Shown here: positions 47,901 through 58,900 of the stretch, piece by piece
How the letters are laid out: every line of letters begins with the position of its first letter
Position numbering within the stretch: the first letter of the stretch is position 1
From: Pholis gunnellus
Lineage: Eukaryota > Chordata > Actinopteri > Perciformes > Pholidae
Direction: 5' to 3'
Length of the DNA: 64,000 nt
Assembly (NCBI GenBank): GCA_910591455.2
Contig: OU342804.1
Location: 6,284,133 to 6,348,132, forward strand
Program-made: the position numbers and the translations under genes
Notes under the pieces: generated by a model
Database searches by the model: none
The model's input: only the letters and a program-made list of their open reading frames with translations
What the model was told of the DNA's origin: nothing

Positions 47901-49357
47901 TCCTCCTCTCCTTCTGATCTCTCCTGATCGTTCCTCCTCTCTTCCTGATCGCTCCTCCTGATCGTTCCTCCTCTCTGTGCTCAGGTACAACGTTGTGTTC
48001 AGGTACTTGCTGAGCGTGCGGCGGGTGCAGTCTCAGCTGCAGCACTGCTGGGCTCTGCAAATGCAGAGAAAGCACCTCAAGTCCAGCCAGACGGTCGCCG
48101 TTAAGTGGAGACTACGCAACCACATGGCGTTCCTGATCGACAACCTGCAGTACTACCTGCAGGTAAGAGTTAGTAGGATCCAGATGTGTAATTGATGTTT
48201 ATGTATGCAAATATGTACTCATGCAAACCAGTATTTATCCAAACAGATGGTGCAGCAAGATCATGTTCATCTTGCACATTCTTCAAATCAGGAGTACTCG
48301 TGGTTTTCAAGAGCAATCCTCACTTGAAGATAAATCCCTGTTTAAATCTTTAAAACATGATTTAACAAACTTGACTTTAGGACTAATGGCCTACATCCAC
48401 ATGTGGCTAAATGTGGAGTAGAAATCAGACTTTTGCACAAGCAATTTAATTTATACAGCGTACCATGTGTACACATAGCTTTAGATATCTCATGAAGACT
48501 TCTTGCAGACCTTTCTAAGCTTCATGCCTCAATCATGGCGTTAACGTGTGATTGGAGCATTGCGTTAGCTGAGGTACTTTTTTCCAAGTATTTGTCTTGT
48601 TGCTTGTCTGTAGGTGGATGTGCTGGAGTCACAGTTCTCTCAGCTGCTTCAGCAGATCAACTCCACCCGAGACTTTGAGAGCATCAGACTGGCCCACGAC
48701 CACTTCCTCAGTAACCTGCTCGCCCAGTCCTTCATCCTCCTGAAGCCGGTATAAATCACTGAGCCAGATATGAATTACTCATCTCGTGTTACCTTCAATT
48801 TGTGAAGGAACTTTGTTTTTCTGTCATCCCGCTACAATGAACGGTGAATGAAACACTGAGCTGAATGATGCCTAATCCATTTTCAGCCTTCAGATTAAGC
48901 CTCATGACCTGCGTCCTCAGGTGTTCCACTGTCTGAACGAGATCCTGGATCTGTGTCAAACCTTCTGCTCACTGGTCAGTCAGAGCGTGGTGCTGCTGGA
49001 CGAGAGGGGAACCGCTCAGCTGGACATCCTGGTCAAGGTGGAGTCGCTCACCTCCTCGTTTGTCCGATGTCGGAACACGTCAACAATATATATATTTAGT
49101 AACACGGGGCTTTACGCTTTCAGGGCTTCAGACGGCAGTCCTCCCTGCTGTTTAAAATCCTCTCGAGTGTGAGGAACCATCAGATAAACTCTGACCTGGC
49201 TCAGCTGTTACTGCGACTGGACTACAACAAGTACTACACCCAGGCTGGAGGCACTCTGGGCAGGTAGGACAGCAGAACATTTCATTAAAATTCAATATAC
49301 CGGACTCTCTTGAATTGTTTGAATTAACCCTCAAATGTCTTTCTTTTCAGTGTTTAA
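41952..49357 (+). CDS. tubgcp4: Gamma-tubulin complex component 4 (GCP4), complete
   Basis: GCP4 is a core subunit of the gamma-tubulin ring complex that nucleates microtubules at centrosomes. Eighteen coding exons: 41952-42029, 42845-42973, 43514-43636, 43715-43768, 43892-43948, 44311-44390, 44593-44794, 45148-45313, 45395-45519, 46054-46104, 46179-46284, 46502-46609, 47653-47797, 47985-48162, 48614-48748, 48921-49037, 49124-49263, 49351-49357. All phases join with GT-AG, giving 666 residues against 667 in human. The protein opens MIHELLLALSGYPG and contains LHGIYLRAFCTGLDS, GVMYKQLAAWMLHGLLLD, AEKILFVGESVQMFEN (GRIP1, about 1-340) and KVQWPLHILFTPAILEK, LRNHMAFLIDNLQYYLQV, FILLKPVFHCLNEILDLC (GRIP2, about 350-660). 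The acidic EEEEEDLG loop is conserved. The C-terminus is GGTLGSV rather than the human GGTLGSFGM. It is divergent from cdkn2aip and convergent with tp53bp1. Confidence 0.97.
42655..42790 (+). repeat. Interspersed repeat in tubgcp4 intron 1
   Basis: TTCAATTCAGTCTATTTGTA then TAGCCCAAAATGACAAA, CTCAGAGGACGTTACAATCT and CGACGCCCTCTGTCCTGGGA make up a repeat that I recognise as very common in spiny-rayed fish genomes. Non-coding. Confidence 0.6.
47870..47980 (+). repeat. Pyrimidine-rich imperfect tandem in tubgcp4 intron 13
   Basis: Imperfect copies of CTCCTCCTGATCGTTCCTCC (variants) fill most of this intron up to the acceptor of exon 14, so the splice-site polypyrimidine tract is itself part of the tandem. 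Confidence 0.75.
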
Positions 49358-50104
49358 GAGGATTCAGAAGAGAAGCTGTTAGTGTGAAATGCCTGTTCAA
49401 ATGTTCTTCTAAGGGTCAGCGCTTCACCTGCACCGTTATCTTTAGTCATGCAGAGTCTTTCCAGGTATGTGCCGCTGACGTTTCTACAGAGGCAGCTGGG
49501 CTTTTGTTTGTCGCACTGAAAAACGACATTTGTATTTTCAGACAATGATTTCAGTGGAGCTACTTCTTTGGTTAAAAACAAGTAGTTCCAGTGACGGCTG
49601 TTCATTGAGTTCTGTGTATTAAACACACAAAGTGAAGCTTCCTGCACAGGCTCTTTGATGGAGTCTGCTTTAAGAACGGTCGACATTTTTAGTAAATGTG
49701 CTTTCTTGCTGAGTAAGATGTAAAGATTTGTCACTCTTATCTGTTAATTATGAGGCCACAGCAGAACCTTTAGACTTGTATCAGCGCTCTAGGAGACGGT
49801 TGGCTTAGCCAAGCTAGCTGTTCAATGTCTTTATGCTAAGCTAGCAGTTTCCTGTAGCATCATATTTAGAGCGTACAAACGTGACGCTGATCTTCTCATC
49901 TGATTCTCTGGCAAAAAGAAAGTGAATGTTCCCAAAATGTTGAACTATTCCTTTAAAGTACTCAAGTAGTTTCCCTGAAATACGTTCAAACTTGTTCACA
50001 AACGGACTCTGGAGGCTGGAAACACTTCAGCACTTACTGATGTCAGTAGGAACATATTTGTATAAACTGTAAATATATATGAAACCAATGTTTTGTGTGG
50101 AGAA

Positions 50105-50110
50105 AATAAA
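50105..50110 (+). terminator. Polyadenylation signal of tubgcp4
   Basis: AATAAA on the plus strand about 750 nt after the tubgcp4 stop codon. The tp53bp1 signal on the other strand is only 34 nt further right. Confidence 0.7.
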
Positions 50111-50143
50111 CTTGAATCAGTTAAAATGAAACGAGAGTCACAA

Positions 50144-50149
50144 TTTATT
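50144..50149 (-). terminator. Polyadenylation signal of tp53bp1
   Basis: AATAAA on the minus strand 82 nt after the tp53bp1 stop codon, implying a very short 3' UTR. Confidence 0.7.
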
Positions 50150-50230
50150 ATCCCATTAAAAACAGACAGGATATCGTTATATGTACAGCAGAGGCATGCA
50201 ACAGACTAATGCTGAACATTTAGCACATGT

Positions 50231-52850
50231 TTATGAGGAGGAGGTGGAGGAGGAGTAGTCATGGCGATACTGAGGCTTGCTGTGGAAACCCAGGCGCTCC
50301 CCGCGGATGACGCTCTGGATGAGCCACTCGGCCGACACCAGCGGGACGTCCTGTGACGTCACGGTCTTCTCTACCGATGCCGGACAGGCTCGGTCCGTCA
50401 ACACCACGTCGTAATTGCCGGCAGGAATGTCTGCAGACGGCGGAACGAACTGTCAATAACAGACTCCCAGAATAATATTTTGACATCTTGAGGTTGTGTT
50501 GCGTTGCGTTACCTGAGGCTTCTTTGTCTGCCGGGAACTGTCGGACACACGACCCTCCGCCCATGGTGACCAGCTGTGCCCAGAGCTCCACGGGCTTCTC
50601 AAACACCAGCAGGACCCGCAGAGCCTTGAACGGGCTGCAGCGCGGATGCCTGAGAGGAGAAAATATCGATTAAAACAACTCGTCCAGCTGCTGAGCACCT
50701 CGACCCGACACCGGGTAACCTTTCCAGAGGGGCAGCGTCTCCTCGACACTGCAGGTCTTAAAATGTGTCGCAGTATATGTCAAAGAAACCATAATGTAAG
50801 TATGCCGTAAGAAGTTATATAACAAACAAATGTCCTCAAATCATAGAACAGTATGTCCAACAAATACAAGTCATTGTACAGTATGTAAAGGACTAAATCA
50901 TAAGATGTTATAGTCTTGTTTGTCTTAAGAAGTCAGAATTAAGTATGTTTTAAAAAAAATGAATCATGTCTTCTTAGCTGCACAGCAAATCTGTTTTTGG
51001 GGTAAAAAAGAATAAATGTTGAAAACTTTGTTTTGGCTGCTTTCTCTGACGGAACCGTGAACACTTTATGTTCAAGGACCGGTTTGAAAAATGAAAATCT
51101 GACGATAATGACAGTTTTATCATCTTCTGGCTACGATAAACTTGTATTTTTGATAATTGTTTAAAGCAAACATGCTTGTTGGGGCTCAGAGGACTAACAA
51201 CCTTCTGAACTGTCACTGGAGAAACTATGAAGTCCATCCAGTGAAGCCAGAGAGTGACAAGCAGAAAACAGAAGAGGCTCATCTCACCATTCCACTATGG
51301 CCTCATCCGGCCCCACGCCGGCCGGCAGCAGGTAGTTCCGGTAGTTGAGCAGCTTGTTGTCTTTGCAGCAGTCTCGCACCCAGATGTGCGACACACTCGG
51401 CACACCGCTGGCCAAACACAGCAGGTACTTCCTGGTGCGACAGTGCTGGTCCGCAATGAGCAGACTCTGGTAAGCTGCCTTACACTGCGGAGACACAAAA
51501 ACATGGACGGCTGCATTATTCATACACGGCGTATTATGTGAGGAAATACTGATCACCATTCTTTAATGTGGATGTTTAATCAGTGTTGATGGTGACTGTG
51601 GTGCTGCTGTGTTGACGCAGGAAGATGAGGTCACAGCTGCAAACATCTGTTCTTCCTGCTCTGGCCGCTGTCATGTGACCTGGCCGTGACGTAGTTGGAG
51701 GTGAGGAAGAACTACATGCTGTTTCAGCGTGGAAGTTAGTCTCCGCCCCCTGGGGGACCAGGGGGCGGAGAAACTTTTTTTGTTTATTATTTTATCTATT
51801 TAACTGTAAATAACGGTAGATTAAAGACATTTCTCTGGGTTGGGGGAAGCGATGTTTGAAAGACTGAAGGGGTAAATGAGAGCCGTTTGTCGGGCAGTTA
51901 TGAAAGTCATAATATTTGTAGATAAACAAGGATAACATGTTTGTGTTTGTCAAAATTGCTTAATTGTCTATTCCGGAGATGTACGTTTTTTAAATATTTC
52001 GCTCTATTTCATCACCTTTGTGACGTGTCTGAGTTACTTAAAAAGCACTTCTTAAATAAAGCATGTATTAATATGTTTAAATAATCCATGACCAGTTTTA
52101 CTGATGAAATGCTGTTAAACTCAATCTTACCTGAGATAAACAAAAATAAATATGCGAACACTAAAAATCTTTCAACAGAAAAGGACTACAGATGCTTCAC
52201 GTATCATACGAAACACATACAAACAAAACACTGAACAATATCTCACACTATATATATATATATATATATATACACTTTATTTGAGGGCTAAACTGTAGGT
52301 TGATTGATTGGCATTTAAAGTTTAGTATATGTAGAAAACTAATAACTCATGACTACTGAACACTGGAGGGAACACCTGGAAGAGACTTTTAACATGAAGT
52401 TCTGATCACTCACTTGTTCTTCGTTGAAGTCTTGCAGGACGAATCCTCCACCGGTCTGCAGCTGGGACTCCGTGTACGTCTTGTTATACGGACCCGTCTG
52501 CACGTAATCTGTGGAGAGAAAACAGAAAAGAAATACAATAATTATGGAAAATCAATCGCGACAGGAAACAGGAAGCGATGCAGCCTGCAGTCCGCCTCAC
52601 CGTCCGCCTCGCCGTCCTCGTCGTCGCTGGCGTGCTTGTTGGTCAGCCGGTCGATCTCGGACGAGGCCGTCAGCATGAAGGCGAAGCCCATGAAGAGCGT
52701 CGTGTTCTGGGGCAGCGGGCCGTGAGTCTCCGCCACGTCTCCGGACCCACCGGGGAGATCCGTGCCGCTGCCGGAGGTGTTGCACAGGCCGACCCGCTGA
52801 GCTGCAGACAGAAACACAAAACAAGTACAGAGTTAGAGAAGAAGAGACAG

Positions 52851-52905
<55 letters not shown>

Positions 52906-55900
52906 AACACACATCTTCTATGTGTAAAAAAGAAAGAAACATGTATAAGAGATGATAAAGTGTTACTGGTATATTTGGTTGTCTATGTCAATAAGACGAG
53001 AAAAAATAAATAAAAACTCTGTCTGCATCGCTACATAAAACTAGAGTAGATTTGTCTGAACCGACCTTTTGAGCATCAAACATAAATAAACCGACGGTAT
53101 TAAAATGGTTCTCAGAGCTAAAACACCCGTGACTTTGCAAAACAAATTCCACCCGTGGTCTTCCCTCCACCTGTGGACCAACACCACGGTGACACTGGTG
53201 CACGTCGTTAATTACCGGGTCGGCCTCAGCAGCAGCAGTAGCAGCAGACGGAGACACGTCTGTCCTAAACGTCTCAGTTATGCTCAGAACAACCACACAA
53301 TACTGACAAGAAGAGCTTTCATGTGAGTGAATTAACAAAGAAAAAATATTTTAAAAAATGTCACGCGCTCAAAGCACCATGAGTACAATGTAAAAACAGG
53401 TTTAAAAAAAATAAAATCATGTTTTTCTAAAATAATTCTTCTAAAAATCATTTAAAAATTGCTATTCAGCTGCAAAGTGCACACGGCTGATTAAAACCTG
53501 AGACGAGAATAAAACATGTTTAAAATCTTTAAAACTAACTTCAGGCTTAAAAACTTTAAAAATGTCATTTTTTTAAACGGGAAAGACAGATGCAAACCCT
53601 GAAATTAAAAACACTAAACCCCCCCCGGTTCCGATGCGGTCATGGTTGCGGCGAGCGCGTCTCCGTACCGGCTCGGGCGCCCGAGCCCCCCCGGCGTCCT
53701 CTCTTGGCCGGCGACCTGTTGTTCTCGGAGCTCATCAGCTTCCTCTTGCCGGAGGGGCCGGGGGTCCGGGGGCTGCTGGAGGAGGAGGAGCTCCGGTTGG
53801 GGGTGTTCTGACCCTCGGGGGCTCCTCTGCGCCTCCTCTTCCCCTCCACCAGGTTATCTACGGAGAATATCAAACATCGGCTCTTATTAAAAAGGCCCAG
53901 ATGTTGAACAGAACATCTGTGATAACAATGCACCTTCATCAAGATTTTAATACGTTTATTAAACTTTATACGTCGTTCAATAACACTATTAGGATGTCCG
54001 TAGTATGTCTATGTTTAGTCACTGTAACGTTAGCGGTCATGTTTGTCGACGCTGCCTTGAATCTTTCGTCATACGGAGGCGCTTCATCCCTCAGCCTCTT
54101 GACAAGTTTTTTTTTTGTTGCATTGTAAAATTGCACTTTAAACTCTACTTCATGAAAAAGGGCATCTGTCGGCGGCGTTACCGAGGCTGATGTCGGAGGC
54201 CTTGGGCACCGGCATGGCGGGCTCGTAGGGCCCGAGGCTGTGCTGCTCCCTCAGCTTGTTGCCCTGCTCCACAGACAGGATGATGGCCGTCCTGTTGTAC
54301 CACTGCCTCTGGCCCTCCTTCTCCACACTGTAGAACAGATCCTGGCCCTCGGTTTTATGGCCCCTCACAACACCTGCACACACACACACAGACAGACAGT
54401 CGTGTTTTTCTTGTGTATCAAATGGGCTACAGCTGCATTTCAGGACAATAAATCATCCTTGAATCCTTAAATAGAACAACTTGAAGAGAAAATCTCTTTC
54501 TGGCTCATCCACTGATTTAAAAACCCTGAAACACAAAAGGTCAGAGTTCATCAGAAGGTCCTCCCTCACCTATGCTGAAGTACTCGTCCTCCAGCAGAGC
54601 GGTGACCTCCGTCTCCAGCGGGATGGGGTCACACAGCAGGATGTCCTTCCCCACCACCTCACACTCGTAGCCGTCGTCAAACCGCAGGCGGAAACTCCCC
54701 TCGCCGGTGTCTTTGATGATGCGGCCCGAGTAGAAGTAGCCGTTGGACGTCCACTTGGCCACCACCTGCAGGCCGACGAAGCTGCTCCCGGCCGAGGTCG
54801 CCTCCTCCGGAGACGAGCGCAGGGAGTCGGAGTGGCTGGGGAGCTCGGGGTCCGCGGGGCTGACGGGGAGGCGCGGGGGGAGCATGCGGGTGAAGTGCTC
54901 GTCCTCCGAGGAGGAATGCGGTGGCCTCTGCAGAGAGCTGGCTCCGCCTCTCCTTAGAGAGCCAAACAGAGAGTCTGATCAGAGAGCATCAGACGGGGAC
55001 TTAAAGGGTTCCTGTAAGAACTCACTTTCTCCTTCAACGGCTATTCACATGCAGTGTATTCTGAGATAAAGACACGATCATTTTGGCTGTTAACCCTCTG
55101 AACACCAAACAGTTTGGGGTTTTTTTTCCCGCTCCCGTCACATTTTACTCTGTGTGTCTTTGATTTTCACAGCAATATAAAGTCCTGCTCCTCTGTGGAA
55201 ACAGCACAGCGATGACTAGAAGTAGAGAGAACTACAACATGTCTTTAGTGCAGAATAACAGTTAGAATGCCAAAGAAAAAAAGTCAACGAACTTTTATGA
55301 TAATCTATTTTACAAATATTGGAAAACAGTGGAATCTATAAATGCAACATGTTACCAATGTTAAAATAAATGGAGGCTCTACGTGCTTTATATATCAAAC
55401 TATTTACACTTCTGCTCTCTGCTCTGTGTTCAGCAGCAGTTCAGTCAAAGTCTCACTGATTTGTTGTCACATGACTGTTGGTCTCTGATGAGTCAATCAT
55501 GACTTCAGTCACGCGGAAGATCTTAGAATTTAATGTTTTTTACAGAATCTGGTTAAAGCAAACGGTTTATTTGTGGCGAGATGTGAAATGACACATGTAG
55601 AATTAAATGTTTTTAATGAAATATCACAATTTTAAGCTTCGTTTCGGTTGCTTCTTTTGGACAGAAGCGTTTGTCACACATGATGTGTTCAAGGACCGTG
55701 GTCAAAATAAAAAAAATCTGACAATAATGAGGGTTTTTTTTTTACAGCTTCTGGCTGTGATAAATGGTGTAGTTTTGGTGATTGTTTAAAGAAAACATGC
55801 TTTTCCATCCCGCCAGCAAGTCTATAATAAAGTGTGCAGCCAAACTACAGACACTCAGACCCGTAAAGGTTATTTACTCGACATTCAGAGCATTACAATA

Positions 55901-58900
55901 GTATTATTGTATACAAGTATACAAGAGTATTATTTAGTAACAGGTAAACAGTTTTGCTCTGTTGCCGCTGACCTCGAGCCGTCAGCATGCTGAGAATTAC
56001 CCATTAAATCAAATATGTGCATTCAGCAGCCTGTGATGTAAAGATTTCAATTGACAGCACATTTAGTATTATGAAATCTAAATATTTGACTTTCATACAG
56101 AAATTTGTCTGGAAATGATTCAAAAAGAATCAACAATCTTGATGAATAAGTAAAGAGGATTTAAACACACGACATCGTACATTTGACATCTTTAGGTTTT
56201 GGACTTTTGGTCGGACATCTTATCTGTCGTCGTTATCTTTGTGATGGAGAGTCTTCACTAGTTCATCACAGGTACAAGTAATCAACAAATGATTCCGGAC
56301 TGATAAACATGTATAGTTGCAGCTCGGAGTGAGAAGATTAGTGAAAAGAGGAAAAGTGAAGTGTTATTAGAGGTGTTGTGGGTTAAAGTGCAGGTCGAGC
56401 ATCAGCGAGGACTCACCTGGACATGGAGGACCGGGACGGGGGCCGGCCCCTCCTAGCCCTTCCTCTGGGGGTGAGCGGGGCGAGGGCCAGGGACCCCAGG
56501 GTGCCTCTGCTCACTGTGACCACTGACCCCGCCCTGTGACCCCTGTGACCCCTCTGTTGCTGCCCGCCTCCCCTCCTGGGACTGCAGACACACAGAGGGG
56601 ACCAATGGGATCCGGGTCAGGTTGCACGGGCACTGATCTGGGGGCTGCGCTACGAAATCAGAAACGCCCCATTGAACGGGGAGCGTTTAGCGACCCCCAG
56701 ATTCATGCCCGTGAGCAACTTGTACCTGAAGCAGGCAGGGATCAGTGAATCACTGAGAAATTAAGGTGTTAGAAAGGCAAAGAAGGTGAAGGAGTGACAC
56801 AGGAAATCAGCATGCAACTAGTGCAGACAGAGAAACCAGAGAGGCTGGATATTACCAGGACTGAAGAGAAGCAGCTATCGTTAGTGTTGGAGGTGGAGAG
56901 AGTACCTGAAGGCCCCTCGGCTGGGCGGCATGATGAAGTCCGGCCGTGTGAAGCCGCTGCTGCTGGTTCCTCCGGAGCTGTGCTGCAGACTGGAGGTCTT
57001 GGACGACAGGGAGCTGATGTCACCCAGGTCCCCGGAGGTCAGGGAGCTGCTGCCTGTGCGGCACGGGGAGATGTCGCCGTCCAACACCTGGCAGTCCACC
57101 ACGGGCTCCTCGTTCTCCTGGTAACATACAAATAAACAGGTCACGCTGACGTTAAAGTCAAGAAGTGATACGTGTTAAATATATATATTATACCACCCAA
57201 TAAACAATAACTAACATAAGATTTACAAAATGTGAAGCCAATGTCTTAAAGCTGCATTCTCTCTAGTGTCCACCAGGGGGCGACTCCTCTGGTTGTATAG
57301 AAGTCTATGAGAAAATGACTCTACTTCTCTCTTGATTTATTACCTCAGTAAACATTGTAAACATGAGTTTATGGTCTCAATCTCTAGTTTCAAGTCTTCT
57401 TCAATACAGCATGATGTTCATTTAGTACATGATGGTCCATTTAGAGTCAAACAGACCATAAAGCAGGGGATGCTTTAGGGCGGGGCTACACAGTGATTGA
57501 CAGGTATCTACGGTTGTATTTAACTCCAACCTGGATCCTACTGTCCCTTGTTTTCGTGTTTAAGTGTCTGATGGAAGCAAAGATTTCTGAACTTGGTCCA
57601 GTATTTAAGGAGAACGCCACTAAACAGGCTGCTTCTTGCTACTGACTGTTATTAGCTGTTATTATTGGATATTATTGACACTTGTTATTATTAGTGTCTG
57701 ACAACATCATGAAAAGAAGCCCTACAAGGAAATACAATGTTTGTTGTTTACCTTTTAGTTAGAAAGGTATGAGAACGGAGAGAGTGAACCAGAACGTTGA
57801 GGGCCGGACAGATAAACAACGAGCTGAAACTCACAATGAAGACAAACTAAAGCCGGTTAATAAGTGTAAGGAATGAGAAACGTGTTGGTTACCTCGGTGA
57901 CTTTGCGCTCCACCTCTTTGCCGTCCTCATAATACACGTCCGTGATGATCCGTGTGACGGTGGTACGCACCTCCTGGATGGTGCGCACGTGTCTGCGGTG
58001 GGTGGGGGCTGTGGTTCTTCTAAAGGACGGAGACTCTGGTTCTCCCTTTAAGGCAAAACAAAATGCAAGCGTGTCAATGGGAGACACACAGACACACACA
58101 CACACACACACATAACTTTCCTTCTGAATGTCCCTACCCTGCCAGCTGGGGAGCGCAGCCCCGGTGCATCGAAGCTGGTCTGCTGGGAGACTGTTCGCTG
58201 ACGGAGCTGAGACACACAGGACAGAGTGATCAGACTGCACCTCCATGCTAGCTCTACCGCAGAGATAACATAAAGCGCTGAGTCAGTGTTTTACTACAGT
58301 AGATGGAGTTTACAGTAGATGAATCACCAAAACTCGCACAATAACAGAAACAAAGGAACAGCTGGAGGCGATGGTAGACCAGCAACTCCTGTGTTCTGTG
58401 AGCTAAATCTACTGTTTCTGTCAAAGGAGTCCGGTGGCTCATAAAACCCCCACTTCAAAACTATAGCGTTACACATTTAAAACCATTTTTTTAATGCTGT
58501 TGGAAATGACCTGAAATCATATTTAAAACTCAAAATCAAACAATCATATTTCGGACTTTGAGACTTTTTGTTCAATAAAACATTTGACTGTTTGCAGAAA
58601 GAATAACTTCGACATAAGGAGATCTCTGGGAGCAAAACAGTGTCCATTTGATTTCTCTTTGAACACTTTCCCGACTAAAACGATTGGTTTGAGTATCTTT
58701 ATCAGGTTCAACATACAACTCATTGCATTTACAATCTACTGAATGTAACTGTTAGCTGTAAAGAGGCACTGTGTCACAGAACATGCAGAACCGCATAATA
58801 TAACACCACGTTCAGTCACCCCTCAGTGTGAACATGACGCATTAACCCGTAGTACTGTGAACAGAGCCGGCCGTGGACAGTAAGTGACCCACCTTGTTGG

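Noticed and set aside
54481..54957. 158-codon plus-strand frame
   Set aside because: Antisense to the Tudor exon of tp53bp1, whose minus frame is clearly the coding one.
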